A DNA stretch of 64,000 nt from Actinopolyspora mortivallis DSM 44261 (GCF_000384035.1 NZ_KB913024.1:1627655-1691654); one strand, 5' to 3'. Counted from the first letter of the stretch, positions 8,543-16,845 are shown. Notes: generated by a model not told the origin, from the sequence alone. Program-made: numbers and translations.

Positions 8543-8927
8543 GGTCTCTCCGGCGGTGCGGCGAGCACCGTGCCGGGTTGCTCACGGGTTGCTCAGGGGG
8601 TCAGCCGCGGCACGGGGAAACGTGCCTGCGCCGTTCCGAATCCTGTCGGGTCTTGACATCGAAGCTACTAAACCACATAGTTGGTTTTATTCTGTGATGG
8701 AGAGTGCGACCGAACTCAGGAGAGGGGTGCGGTGGTCGCTTGCCCCGAGGGTATGCCGGTTCGGTGCGGGCAGCGGATGCCCGAGGTGGTTCCTGCTTCG
8801 CTCGGGCTTGTCCACGAGGCTCGACAGCGGAAAGTACCGCCCGGTTGGATTGATACCTTCGACGTGGTTGTGCGGTGTGTCCGCCCGGATTCCGGGTGGA
8901 ACAGCCTGGTTCGTAGTGGAGGAGAGT
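8543..8927. other. Divergent promoter region upstream of receptor gene
   Basis: No gene was assigned in these 385 bases, which hold the promoter and operator-like site at 8653-8690. An ATG at 8697 is in frame with the receptor and would add 77 residues, but it lacks a ribosome-binding site and the added residues look non-coding, so the region is treated as a long leader. Confidence 0.5.
8653..8690 (+). promoter_or_regulatory. Promoter overlapped by ARE-like butyrolactone operator
   Basis: TTGACA at 8653-8658 and CATAGT at 8676-8681, 17 bases apart, form a plausible sigma-70-type promoter. An inverted repeat AAACC (8670-8674), eight bases, GGTTT (8683-8687), with A/T-rich flanks, covers the -10 element. 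This resembles the autoregulatory elements bound by ArpA/ScbR-type repressors, and its position would block RNA polymerase. No experimental site was consulted. Confidence 0.55.
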
Positions 8928-9584
8928 GTGGTTAAGCAGGAACGTGCGGTACGGACGCGGGCCCTGGTGCTGCGGGCCGGAGCGGAAGTGATCGCCGCAC
9001 GTGGATACGAGGGGGCGACGATCGCCGAGATCCTCGCCCACGCCGGGGTAACCAAGGGGGCGATGTACTTCCATTTTCCGTCCAAACAGGCCCTGGCCGA
9101 GGCCGTGATCGAGGAACAGACCAGTATATCGGCCGTCCCGAGGACGATGTCCCGACTGCAGGACGCGATCGATCTGTCCCAACGCGTCGCGCGATCCCTG
9201 CAGAGCGACCCACTGTTGCAGGCGGGAACCCGCATCGCGGTGGAAACCGGGTTCGGTGAGGAGCCGATCGTTCCCTACGAGCACTGGACGGAGGTGTTCC
9301 GTTCCCTGTTCGCCGCGGCCAAGGAGGCCAACGAGCTCCTTCCGACGGTGGACCCCAAGGATACGGCCGAGATGTTCGTGGCCTCCTACCTCGGTGTGCA
9401 GCTGTTCTCCCAGGCGGCGACGAACCGCGCCGACATCTGTCACCGTGTCGAGGGGCTGTGGCGCCACCTGTTGCCCGGAATCGCCGTTCCCGGGGTGTTG
9501 GGGTGGATCCGTCCCCAGGGCACGGAGGAGTGTGCCGAGGAGACACTCAGCGACATACGCGAGGACGTCGTCTCCCCCACCTGA
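8928..9584 (+). CDS. Gamma-butyrolactone receptor-like TetR family repressor (ArpA/ScbR type)
   Basis: A 218-residue TetR-fold protein whose N-terminus (KQERAVRTR, then GATIAEILAHAGVTKGAMYFHF at about residues 28-50) closely follows butyrolactone receptors, whose DNA-binding domain is distinctive within TetR proteins. A tryptophan at residue 120 (YEHWTEVF) lies where ArpA has its ligand-pocket Trp119. Length matches the family. These receptors repress secondary-metabolism and autoregulatory genes until an autoinducer binds. GTG at 8928 follows GGAGGAG closely. An AfsA-type synthase gene 1.3 kb downstream and ARE-like sites in front of both genes complete the expected circuit. A pseudo-receptor not binding the cognate ligand cannot be excluded. 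Confidence 0.9.
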   Translation: MVKQERAVRTRALVLRAGAEVIAARGYEGATIAEILAHAGVTKGAMYFHFPSKQALAEAVIEEQTSISAVPRTMSRLQDAIDLSQRVARSLQSDPLLQAGTRIAVETGFGEEPIVPYEHWTEVFRSLFAAAKEANELLPTVDPKDTAEMFVASYLGVQLFSQAATNRADICHRVEGLWRHLLPGIAVPGVLGWIRPQGTEECAEETLSDIREDVVSPT

Positions 9585-9609
9585 GTCCCGTCCGGAGGTG
9601 CGGGGAGGA

Positions 9610-9630
9610 GCCCCTCCAGGTGGGAGGGGC
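9610..9630. terminator. Terminator between receptor and MDR reductase genes
   Basis: GCCCCTCC (9610-9617) and GGAGGGGC (9623-9630) pair across a five-base loop at a convergent junction. Confidence 0.7.
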
Positions 9631-9652
9631 GAGTTCGTTCTCGGGGGTGTGT

Positions 9653-10684
9653 TCACAGTTCGACCAGCACCGTGCCGAAATGACGGCCCTCCACCAACCC
9701 ACGGAGCGTTTCCGGCGCCCGTTCGAGACCGTACGCCCGCGTGTGGGGGAAGCCGAACTCCCCGGTCTGGAGTCCCGCGGTGAACTCGTTCCTCCATTCG
9801 GTCTCGGCGTCCGGATGATCTCGCAACGAGAATCCGTGCAGTTCGACGCGTCGTCGGATCAGCTGTGCGGAGTCCAGACGTACCGGGGCCTCGAGGCCGT
9901 CTCCGCCCAGTTGACCGGACAGTGCCCCGAGCAGCACCACCCGTGCTCCCGTGCGTGCCAGGGACAGGGCGGCCTCCAGCTGTTCGCCCCCCACGGTGTC
10001 GCAGACGACGTCCACTCCCTCGGGGACGGTGTCCCGTAACCGCTCGGCCACGGAACCGGATCCGCGCAGCACGACCGAGTCGTATCCGAGTTCCCGGCAC
10101 AACCGGTCGGCTTTGGACGCGGAACCGGTGCTGCCCACGACTCGTCCCGCTCCCAGCCTGCGGGCGATCTGGCCCGCCATGCTGCCGACACCTCCCGCCG
10201 CCCCGCTGACGAAGACCGTGTCCGCCTCACGGACTCGTGCGAGGCGGGTGAGCGCCGCCCATGCGGGGGCGCCGTGGGCGAGCAGTACTGCCGGGTCGGA
10301 GACCTCCGGAAGCGACGGGTGCTCACGGAGCTGCGTGTTTCCGAGCAGCGCGTATTCCCGCCATCCCTGTTCGTGCACCAGTCGTGTTCCCACCTCCACC
10401 CCGCTGTCCGGGGCGGACGCCACCACTCTGCCGACCGCGGTGCCCCACAGGGGGCGTCCCGGTTCGTAGGAGGGCATGGGCAGGTCGGATGCCGTGGCCA
10501 TGGTGTACATGGCCGCGGTGATCTTCATGATCTCGTTGCGTACCACCACCTGTCCCGGGCCGGGGGAGGGAAGCGGCGTCTCGACCAGTTCGAGCGCGTC
10601 CGCCACGGACGTGCCGTCGGGGTGCTCCCTCAGGCGTATCTCGCGGTGGTGTTCCGGCAGGGGGGAGTGCTGTTCGAGGTCCAC
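9653..10684 (-). CDS. MDR-superfamily NADPH-dependent oxidoreductase
   Basis: A 343-residue zinc-independent medium-chain dehydrogenase/reductase. An N-terminal GroES-like domain is followed by the Rossmann motif FVSGAAGGVGSMAGQIA (about residues 158-174) and the segment DVVCDTVGGEQLEAAL, characteristic of the leukotriene-B4-dehydrogenase/CurA branch that reduces enone double bonds with NADPH. Placed between receptor and synthase genes and divergent from the synthase, it could perform the butenolide reduction step of butyrolactone synthesis. That role is inferred from position and chemistry only. GTG at 10684 is the apparent start, preceded by a weak GGCGG. A general detoxification enzyme is the alternative. 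Confidence 0.85.
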   Translation of the reverse strand: MDLEQHSPLPEHHREIRLREHPDGTSVADALELVETPLPSPGPGQVVVRNEIMKITAAMYTMATASDLPMPSYEPGRPLWGTAVGRVVASAPDSGVEVGTRLVHEQGWREYALLGNTQLREHPSLPEVSDPAVLLAHGAPAWAALTRLARVREADTVFVSGAAGGVGSMAGQIARRLGAGRVVGSTGSASKADRLCRELGYDSVVLRGSGSVAERLRDTVPEGVDVVCDTVGGEQLEAALSLARTGARVVLLGALSGQLGGDGLEAPVRLDSAQLIRRRVELHGFSLRDHPDAETEWRNEFTAGLQTGEFGFPHTRAYGLERAPETLRGLVEGRHFGTVLVEL

Positions 10685-10769
10685 GGTCCGCCAGCCAATC
10701 TCGTCGAACCCGGGGCGAACGGTTTGGAGTGTTCGCCGGAAGTTTCCCCCGTAGACTAGCGGAACACTC

Positions 10770-10834
10770 TTGAAAAACCGACTGACCGGTCCTTATCCTC
10801 AGGGCAAGGATTTAAACCGCGCGGTAGGTATCTT
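10770..10834 (+). promoter_or_regulatory. afsA-like promoter with two ARE-like operators
   Basis: TTGAAA (10770-10775) and TATCCT (10794-10799) form a possible promoter with an 18-base spacer. Two operator-like sites of the same AACC-N8-GGT form as the receptor site lie here: 10776-10790, between -35 and -10, and 10815-10829, downstream of the -10. Their centres are 39 bases apart. The second ends 24 bases before the synthase start codon. Both could also serve the divergent reductase. Confidence 0.5.
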
Positions 10835-10853
10835 TATCTGTGTTGGAGGACTC

Positions 10854-11816
10854 GTGACCGCAACCATCGCGTTCGACACCGCCGCCGTGAACACCGGCCA
10901 GGACCCGCTCGTCTCGTTCGACCAGAGTCTTCCGCGCCACTGGGTGCACCGGGCGGCCAACACGGAAGTGCTGGTCACCAGTTACGGAGAACGAGGGGAG
11001 AACGCCTTCGTGCTGGGGGCGCAGTTACCCCGCGCACACGCCCTGTACGGCCCCGTCGAGGGAGTCCACGACCCCTTCCTGTTCGTCGAGGCGGTACGCC
11101 AGGCCGGTCTCGTCGTGGGACACATCGGATTCGGAGTTCCCTACGGGCACCAGTTCGCCATGGACACCCTGGACTACGAGGTGGACTGTTCCGAGCTGTC
11201 GCTCGCCGACGCTCCGGCCCACGTCGTGCTGGAGGTGAACTGCACCAACGTCAAACGGCGAGGGAAAACGTTCGCCGGGGCGGACATGCGGGTCATCGGC
11301 TATCGGAACGGAGCTCTTCTGGGGCGGGCCATGCTTCCCTACTACTGTATCTCTCCCGCCGCCTACGCCCGGTTACGGGCCGGAGCGGGTGATTTCGCCG
11401 ACGTCGAGAGTGTGGTGACTCCCGAAACGGATTCTCCGCAGCGATTCGGACGCAGTTGTTCCTCCGACGTGCTGTTGGCTCCCACGGAGGAGGAGAACAC
11501 GTGGCTGTTACGGGACGGGCGCAACCATCCGGTGTTGTTCGACCATCCCGTGGATCACGTGCCGGGAATGACGGCCTTGGAGGCGGTGCGACAGGCCGCC
11601 TGCTCCGTGTACCACCCGCACAAAGTGATTCCGGTGGGCATGGAGTCCCGTTTTCACCACTACGTCGAACTGGGGCAGGCCTGTTTCGTCCGGGTGTGTG
11701 AGGTGGAGGAGACGGGACGGGTGCGGATCGTCCTCGAACAGGGGGGCAGAACGGCCGTCGAGGTGGTCGTGGAGGTGCGCGTCGCCGGCGGGATTCCCAC
11801 GCAAGTGAGCGGATGA
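10854..11816 (+). CDS. AfsA/ScbA-like gamma-butyrolactone biosynthesis protein
   Basis: A 320-residue protein with two A-factor-biosynthesis hotdog domains, at about residues 15-150 and 175-310. Recognisable elements are the N-terminal LPRHWVHRAANTEVLVTS segment and, in the second half, HPVLFDHPVDHVPGMTALEAVRQAA, typical of AfsA/ScbA. Family members condense a beta-ketoacyl-ACP chain with dihydroxyacetone phosphate, the committed step to butyrolactone autoinducers. Length is close to ScbA. GTG at 10854 follows GGAGGA by three bases. An in-frame ATG-less extension upstream overlaps the operators and is rejected. Control by the neighbouring receptor is likely from the sites upstream. Confidence 0.93.
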   Translation: MTATIAFDTAAVNTGQDPLVSFDQSLPRHWVHRAANTEVLVTSYGERGENAFVLGAQLPRAHALYGPVEGVHDPFLFVEAVRQAGLVVGHIGFGVPYGHQFAMDTLDYEVDCSELSLADAPAHVVLEVNCTNVKRRGKTFAGADMRVIGYRNGALLGRAMLPYYCISPAAYARLRAGAGDFADVESVVTPETDSPQRFGRSCSSDVLLAPTEEENTWLLRDGRNHPVLFDHPVDHVPGMTALEAVRQAACSVYHPHKVIPVGMESRFHHYVELGQACFVRVCEVEETGRVRIVLEQGGRTAVEVVVEVRVAGGIPTQVSG

Positions 11817-12266
11817 CGGGACGCGTCCTCCGCCGGCGGCCGAGGACGAGACTGAGGGGATGACTGAGCTTTCCCGCCGAGGGGCGGGGAGGAATCCGTT
11901 TCCGGGATGACCCGAGACGATTTGTCCGGGTGCCGGAAACCGCGGTGTTCTCCGAGAACCGGGCGAGAGATTCCGTGGACGTCGATCTGGGGAGTGTTTC
12001 CGGTGATACGTGGTCCCGGTTCCGGCCGTGCTCCCACGGATCCTTCGGGGAAGGAAACGTCGGGGTTTTTCGGCACTCGGCAGGAGTTTCCGGCTCACCC
12101 AGAAGATTTCTTCACGTCGAAGGAACGAACTCTTTCCCGAAGTGCTACGCCGTGGGCGAAAGAAACCGTGTCCGAGGACGTGCTTTTCTGCCGGAGACGT
12201 CCGGAGACACCGTTGGGGAGATCCGTTCCCGGAACGAGGAGAACGGGTCTCCCTCCCGAAGAACCG
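11817..12266. other. Intergenic region without recognised gene
   Basis: These 450 bases lie between convergent genes. Apart from the hairpin at 11824-11848, nothing with a good ribosome-binding site or family resemblance was found on either strand. A decayed gene cannot be excluded. Confidence 0.4.
11824..11848 (+). terminator. Terminator after afsA-like gene
   Basis: CGTCCTC (11824-11830) pairs with GAGGACG (11842-11848) around a GC-rich inner segment, starting eight bases after the stop codon. Confidence 0.6.
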
Positions 12267-13418
12267 TCAGGAGCGACGGGATTCGTGACGGTTTCGCATC
12301 TCGGTCTCGTCCAGGGCGAGTCGGTAACCGCGTTTGACCACGGTCTGTACGATCCGTTCGTCGTCCAGTGCCGTACGCAGTCGTCCGACGGCCATTTCCA
12401 CGGCGTGGGCACGTCCTCCGTTCGGCAGCACCTCGGCGAGTTCCTCCCTGCTGAACACCCGCCCCGGGACTTCGGCCAGTTTGTGCAGCAGGGCCGTGGA
12501 ACCAGGGGGGACGTGCCGCGGCTCTCCCTCCAACCACACCCTCCCGCCGCGCAGTTCGAGATGTCTGCCGTTGACACGCAGGCTGCGAGTCCGGTGGGGC
12601 AGGATCTCGTCGAGCGAGCGCACGAGCGCTCCCAAGCGGGGGCGCTCCGGAAGTACGACGGGAACACCGAGTCTCTCCAGCGGTGCCGCGCACACCGGCC
12701 CCACACAGGCGGTGAGTACGTGGTGGCGCAACGCCTCGATCAGCGCCTTCCCCCGGCCGGTGTTCTCGGCCAGTTCGAGCGTGTTCACCACGGCGGGGGC
12801 ACTGGTGAACACGACCGAGTCCAGTTGGCGTGTGACGGCGGACTCCACCAGCCGGGAGAGGGGCACCGGGTCGCGCGGGCCGCAACAGCGGTAGACCGGA
12901 AGCTCGATCACCTCGGCTCCCGCCGTGCGCAGCCTCGTGGTGAACTCCGGCATGGGCCGGCCGTGCCGTTGAACGGCCACCCGCCGTCCCCGCGGGTTCT
13001 CCTCGAGCAGGTGGGCCAGTATCTCCGAGGTGTTCTCGGTCTCCGGGGACCAGGACTCGAAGAGCCCCGCGGCGCGTACGGCCCCGGTGGCCTTCGGGCC
13101 TCTGGTCAGGATCCGCGCCGAAGCCAGTCGGGCACTCACCTCGGTGGCCGTTCCCCACCACTCCGCGGCCTCCAACCAGCCGCGGAAACCGATACCGGTG
13201 GTGACCACGACAGTGTCCGGGGGATCCTCCAACAGCGAGCGGGTCCGTTCGAACAGCTCCCCCTCCTCGGTCAACGGAAGGATGCTCGTGGCCGGGGCAT
13301 GCCGTATCTCCGCTCCGCGTCGAAGCAGCATGGCTTCCAGCTCCTCGGCGCGGCGAGCCGTCGTGGTTCCCACGATGAATCCGGACAGGGCTCGTTCACG
13401 GCGCGGTGTCGTCGTCAT
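12267..13418 (-). CDS. NnaR-like regulator: HemD-like domain fused to OmpR-type winged helix
   Basis: A 383-residue fusion. Residues about 10-260 read as a uroporphyrinogen-III-synthase (HemD) fold (VVVTTGIGFRGWLEAAEW, VVFTSAPAVVNTLELAE). Residues about 275-370 form a Trans_Reg_C winged helix (LLHKLAEVPGRVFSREELAEVL ... AVGRLRTALDDERIVQTVVKRGYRL). This architecture is that of NnaR, the Streptomyces activator of nitrate/nitrite assimilation genes working with GlnR. The next gene upstream on the same strand is a NarK-type transporter, supporting that role. The ATG at 13418 follows GAGGAG. Whether the HemD half is catalytic cannot be told; a haem-pathway enzyme is unlikely here because no hem genes are near. 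Confidence 0.88.
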   Translation of the reverse strand: MTTTPRRERALSGFIVGTTTARRAEELEAMLLRRGAEIRHAPATSILPLTEEGELFERTRSLLEDPPDTVVVTTGIGFRGWLEAAEWWGTATEVSARLASARILTRGPKATGAVRAAGLFESWSPETENTSEILAHLLEENPRGRRVAVQRHGRPMPEFTTRLRTAGAEVIELPVYRCCGPRDPVPLSRLVESAVTRQLDSVVFTSAPAVVNTLELAENTGRGKALIEALRHHVLTACVGPVCAAPLERLGVPVVLPERPRLGALVRSLDEILPHRTRSLRVNGRHLELRGGRVWLEGEPRHVPPGSTALLHKLAEVPGRVFSREELAEVLPNGGRAHAVEMAVGRLRTALDDERIVQTVVKRGYRLALDETEMRNRHESRRS

Positions 13419-13584
13419 CTCCTCGTTTCCGCTCGGCTCCGGCTCCGGTCCCCGACCTCTCCGGGCAGGGGAGCTCGGTCACGCTCGGCTGTTCCCCTCC
13501 GTGCTCGTCCACCACGCTGGTGCGATGGGATGTCGTGGCCGGATCGCCCGCGTTTCCACGTCGTTAACCGGTGATCCGGTCGTG

Positions 13585-14985
13585 TCACACGGTGGTCTGC
13601 CGTTGGAGGGTGTCCGGGGAAGGCCGCTCGGGGGAGGAACCGGGACGCACGTAGTACCGCCACGTGACGGTCGCGCAGCACCCGAAGAAGAGCAGGACGA
13701 AGACCAGGGCGGGGAGCAGACCGCCCGTGGCCTGAAGGGAGAGTTTGAACACCAGGTTGATCAGCACTCCCCCCAGCGCGCCGACCGCACCCACCACTCC
13801 GATCACGGCTCCGGACCGACGTTTTGCCCGGGCCAGGGCGGAGTCCGTGGGCTCCCCGGTGTGAGCGGCTCGGGCGAGGGCCTCCGCGGTGAACACGGGA
13901 GGGATCATGCGGTAGGTGGAACCGTTCCCGATGCCGGTCAGCGCGAACACCAGCACGAAGGAACCGAAGAACAGGGCGAAGCTGTCCGTTCCGACTCCCC
14001 CCATGATTCCGAGGGTTCCCAGCGCCAGGGCACAGAAGTTCCAGAGAGTGATCCTGGCTCCGTCGAACCGGTCGGAAACCCAGCCGCCCAGCGGACGGGT
14101 CAGCGCTCCGATCAGTGCGCCCAGAAAGGTGATACCCACCAGAGAGGAGAATTCGGGGAAGGCCAGTTCGGTCAGTGACGGAAAGGCGAAGGAGAATCCG
14201 ATGAACGAGCCGAAGGTTCCCACGTAGAGCAACGAGAGAGTCGGGGTGTGTCTGCTGGTGACCGCCTCCCGGTAGGAACCGTTGTCCGGTCTGGCCGTGG
14301 AAAGGCTGTTCATGAACGTCCACGAACAGGCGGCGACGACGATGATGAAGGGCATCCACATGAGTGCGGCGTAGGAGAGCTGGACGCCGGTTCCCAGGTG
14401 TATGACGAACGGGACCAGAAGCTGGCTCACCGCGACCCCGATGTTTCCGCCCGCGGCGTTGATTCCCAGGGCGAGCCCCTTCCTGCTCTCCGGGAAGAAG
14501 AAGGATATGTTGGTCATGGAGGAGGAGAAGTTTCCTCCACCGACCCCCATGGTCGCGGCCGTGAGCACGAAGAACCAGTACGGGGTGTTCTCGTTGACGA
14601 CGGCGAGGGCCAGCATCCCGCAGGGGATCAGCAGCAGGGTCACGCTGGTGGTGGTCCACCCCCTCCCACCGAACCTGGGGACGGCGAAGGTGTAGGGAAC
14701 GCGTAACAACGCCCCGACCAGGTTGGGCAGGATGAGCAGCCAGAACTTCTGTCCCACGGTGAAGGCGTATCCGGCCTCGTCGAGTCCGACCACCACCACG
14801 CTCATCAGGGTCCACACGTTGAACCCCAGGTGCTCGGCCAGCACGGACAGCACCAGGTTCTTCCAGGCGGTTCGCTTGCCGGTTCTCCTCCAGAACGAGG
14901 GGTCTTCGGGATCCCAGTGACGGATCCATCCTCCCCCGGTTCGCGTGGGGACGTGTTCCCCTCGTGTCGTTGTCGTGAGTGCCAC
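13585..14985 (-). CDS. NarK-type nitrate/nitrite transporter (MFS)
   Basis: A 466-residue major facilitator with a soluble N-terminal lead (about 40 residues), twelve hydrophobic segments and a short basic tail. The nitrate signature appears as a glycine-rich segment MGVGGGNFSSSMTNISFFFP (about residues 142-161), with a second copy-like segment GIGNGSTYRMIPPVF in the C-terminal half. Both are typical of NarK/NasA carriers. GTG at 14985 follows a strong GGGGAGGAG. It lies 166 bases upstream of the NnaR-like gene on the same strand, which probably regulates nitrate assimilation. No nitrate or nitrite reductase gene is in the window. A perfect inverted repeat at 15055-15083 is a candidate control site. 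Confidence 0.93.
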   Translation of the reverse strand: MALTTTTRGEHVPTRTGGGWIRHWDPEDPSFWRRTGKRTAWKNLVLSVLAEHLGFNVWTLMSVVVVGLDEAGYAFTVGQKFWLLILPNLVGALLRVPYTFAVPRFGGRGWTTTSVTLLLIPCGMLALAVVNENTPYWFFVLTAATMGVGGGNFSSSMTNISFFFPESRKGLALGINAAGGNIGVAVSQLLVPFVIHLGTGVQLSYAALMWMPFIIVVAACSWTFMNSLSTARPDNGSYREAVTSRHTPTLSLLYVGTFGSFIGFSFAFPSLTELAFPEFSSLVGITFLGALIGALTRPLGGWVSDRFDGARITLWNFCALALGTLGIMGGVGTDSFALFFGSFVLVFALTGIGNGSTYRMIPPVFTAEALARAAHTGEPTDSALARAKRRSGAVIGVVGAVGALGGVLINLVFKLSLQATGGLLPALVFVLLFFGCCATVTWRYYVRPGSSPERPSPDTLQRQTTV

Positions 14986-15302
14986 GGTCTCCTCCCCTTT
15001 TCGAAGCTCGCCGTGGTCACCCTAAGCGGTTTTGTTCCCGTCCGGGGAAAACGAGGTGAACGATCTGTCAATTTTCGTTCACCGCCCTTGTTCGGGCAGT
15101 GATGCGGTGCCGTGACACTTCGATTGTTCGCCTGGATAATTATTCGGAGATTTTTCTCGTTCGTGTTATCGTTGTTCTCCTCCGGATTGGGGACCGTCGC
15201 GGGGTGGCGATGTCCTGGCGCACACCGTCGCACCCCGCCGGTTCTTTCTCGGGGGATTTTTTTCGCGGGAAAAGGATTTTTCGGTTCCGCGTGCGAGGTG
15301 GA
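14986..15302. other. A/T-richer intergenic region upstream of narK-like gene
   Basis: No gene was recognised in these 317 bases. The stretch 15110-15290 is unusually A/T-rich for this genome, with several T runs, and holds the narK promoter side and the 3' end of the AGE-epimerase transcript. Confidence 0.4.
15055..15083. promoter_or_regulatory. Inverted repeat upstream of narK-like gene
   Basis: GGTGAACG (15055-15062) and CGTTCACC (15076-15083) form perfect 8-bp arms with a 13-base spacer, 70-98 bases upstream of the start codon. It is a candidate site for the NnaR-like protein. It does not match the GlnR box closely. Confidence 0.4.
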
Positions 15303-16544
15303 CTATCCCGTGCTCCGATCACCCTCCCGCTCTCCGGGTTCACCGAGACCGTCGCGCAGTGCCACCGCGGCGACCGGGGACAGCGGTAGCTCGGGGAACA
15401 GCGTCGCCTGGTAGGCGTGGTACACGTCCGGTTTGCCCGACCACACCGAGCGGGAGACCCGGCCGTCCGGGGAGAGCTCGTGGTGCCAGCTTCCCGCCGA
15501 GCGGTCGAGATGCCTGGCCCGGGCGAAGTCCCAGAAGGCGGTGTACCACTGTCGGTAGTAGGTTTCCCCGGTGCGCTGGTACAGCGCGTCGGCGCTCAGG
15601 ATCGCCTCGGCGATCACCCAGTGCATGCGCTCCCGCACCTGGGGCCTGTCCTGCCAGTCGAGGGTGTAGACGAAGCCCGGGTGTCCGTCGGCGTGCCAGC
15701 CGTGCTGTAGGGCCGCCTCGAACAGGTTCCTGGCGTCGGAGATCAGCCAGTTCGGGGCCGCCTGGCCGAAGGATGCCTCGATGTGCAGCAACAGCCGCGC
15801 CCATTCCAGCCAGTGCCCCACCGTCGTGCCGTGGGGGCGGAACGGATCGTGCGGACGCTCCCGGTTGTACTCGGGGTCGGGCTCCCATTCCGGGGTGAAG
15901 TGTTCCGGAAGCCTCCATGCGTGGGTTCGGGCGACCTCGTCGATCAGCGTTCCGGCCGTGCGCAGCGCGCGTTCGTGCCAGACCCGTTCACCGATGACGT
16001 CGCCCGCGGCGAGCATGGCTTCCACCAGATGCATGTTGCTGTTGGCTCCCCGGTACTGCTCGGTGGAAAGCCACCGCCGGTCCCAGCTCTCCAGCGACAG
16101 TCCCGTCCGTTCCTCCCAGAATCCGGACTCGACCACGCGCAGGGCCTCCTCCAGCAGCGTTCCGGCGTGGGGATGCCCCGCCGCCGTGGCGCTGGCGGCG
16201 GCCAGTACGACGAAGGCGTGTTCGTAGGCCCCCTTGGTGGGATCCGTCGTGCTGCTGAACCATCCGCCGTGGGAATGGTCGTACAGTGGTCCGCGCAGCG
16301 CCGCCACGCCGTGGTCGACGAACTCGGCCGCGTCCGGGACGTCCGTGAGCTGGGCGAGGGCGAACACATGGGTCATCCGCGCGGTGATCCAGGTCTCCAC
16401 CGGGCGTTGTGGGTCCGGGTTTCCGGATTCGTCCAACCAGGAGAACCCCCCTCGGGGGTCCCTGGCCGCGCTGGCGAAGTCGAGCAGTCTGCCCCGTTCC
16501 CTGGCCAGCCAACCACGGTCTCCGGAAGTGTGGGGGTCGCTCAC
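15303..16544 (-). CDS. AGE family epimerase/isomerase
   Basis: A 413-residue protein of the N-acylglucosamine 2-epimerase family, an (alpha/alpha)6 barrel. Motifs seen are WITARMTHVFALAQL (about residues 49-63), DHSHGGWFSS, the GANSNMHLVEAMLAA segment with conserved His, and GHWLEWARLLL. The family contains GlcNAc 2-epimerase, mannose isomerase, cellobiose epimerase and sulfoquinovose isomerase; the substrate is not decidable by eye. GTG at 16544 follows GAGGAG. It diverges from a class I fructose-bisphosphate aldolase, consistent with a sugar-isomerisation role feeding glycolysis. A DasR-box-like sequence at 16721-16736 lies about 180 bases upstream, hinting at amino-sugar control. Confidence 0.88.
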   Translation of the reverse strand: MSDPHTSGDRGWLARERGRLLDFASAARDPRGGFSWLDESGNPDPQRPVETWITARMTHVFALAQLTDVPDAAEFVDHGVAALRGPLYDHSHGGWFSSTTDPTKGAYEHAFVVLAAASATAAGHPHAGTLLEEALRVVESGFWEERTGLSLESWDRRWLSTEQYRGANSNMHLVEAMLAAGDVIGERVWHERALRTAGTLIDEVARTHAWRLPEHFTPEWEPDPEYNRERPHDPFRPHGTTVGHWLEWARLLLHIEASFGQAAPNWLISDARNLFEAALQHGWHADGHPGFVYTLDWQDRPQVRERMHWVIAEAILSADALYQRTGETYYRQWYTAFWDFARARHLDRSAGSWHHELSPDGRVSRSVWSGKPDVYHAYQATLFPELPLSPVAAVALRDGLGEPGEREGDRSTG

Positions 16545-16720
16545 TGTCACTCCTCGTCGGTGTCGGGGACGTCTCTGCGGTGGCGGAGCCCGGTTCGGGT
16601 CCGTCCCGTCGGGGGTGGAACCGGACTGAATCGGTACTTCCACCGACAACCACCGGACGCTATCGACAGCGGTCCTTCGCCGGTGTGACGGGGAGGTGGG
16701 CCGGCTCTCCGGTGGGGAAC

Positions 16721-16736
16721 AATTGTTTAGACCAAT
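16721..16736. promoter_or_regulatory. DasR-box (dre)-like site
   Basis: The 16 bases match 12 of 16 positions of the published DasR consensus centred on TCTAGA, with an intact right half TAGACCA and a weaker left half. It lies in the region shared by the AGE epimerase and the aldolase. Chance occurrence is possible. Confidence 0.3.
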
Positions 16737-16845
16737 AACCCCGTCGCGGAGGGAATGCCGTCCCAAGGAAGGCGAGTCCTTTTCGTCTCCGTTGCTCTTT
16801 CCGGCGTGAATGCTTACCTGTCCGAGTGAGATGAATGCGACTCTA

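Noticed and set aside
8697-8927. In-frame N-terminal extension of the butyrolactone receptor from ATG 8697
   Set aside because: It has no ribosome-binding site, the residues look non-coding, and family members begin where GTG 8928 begins, after GGAGGAG.
14986-15110. GlnR box upstream of narK
   Set aside because: GTnAC and GnAAC half-sites with six-base spacing could not be aligned; only the unrelated inverted repeat at 15055-15083 is clear.
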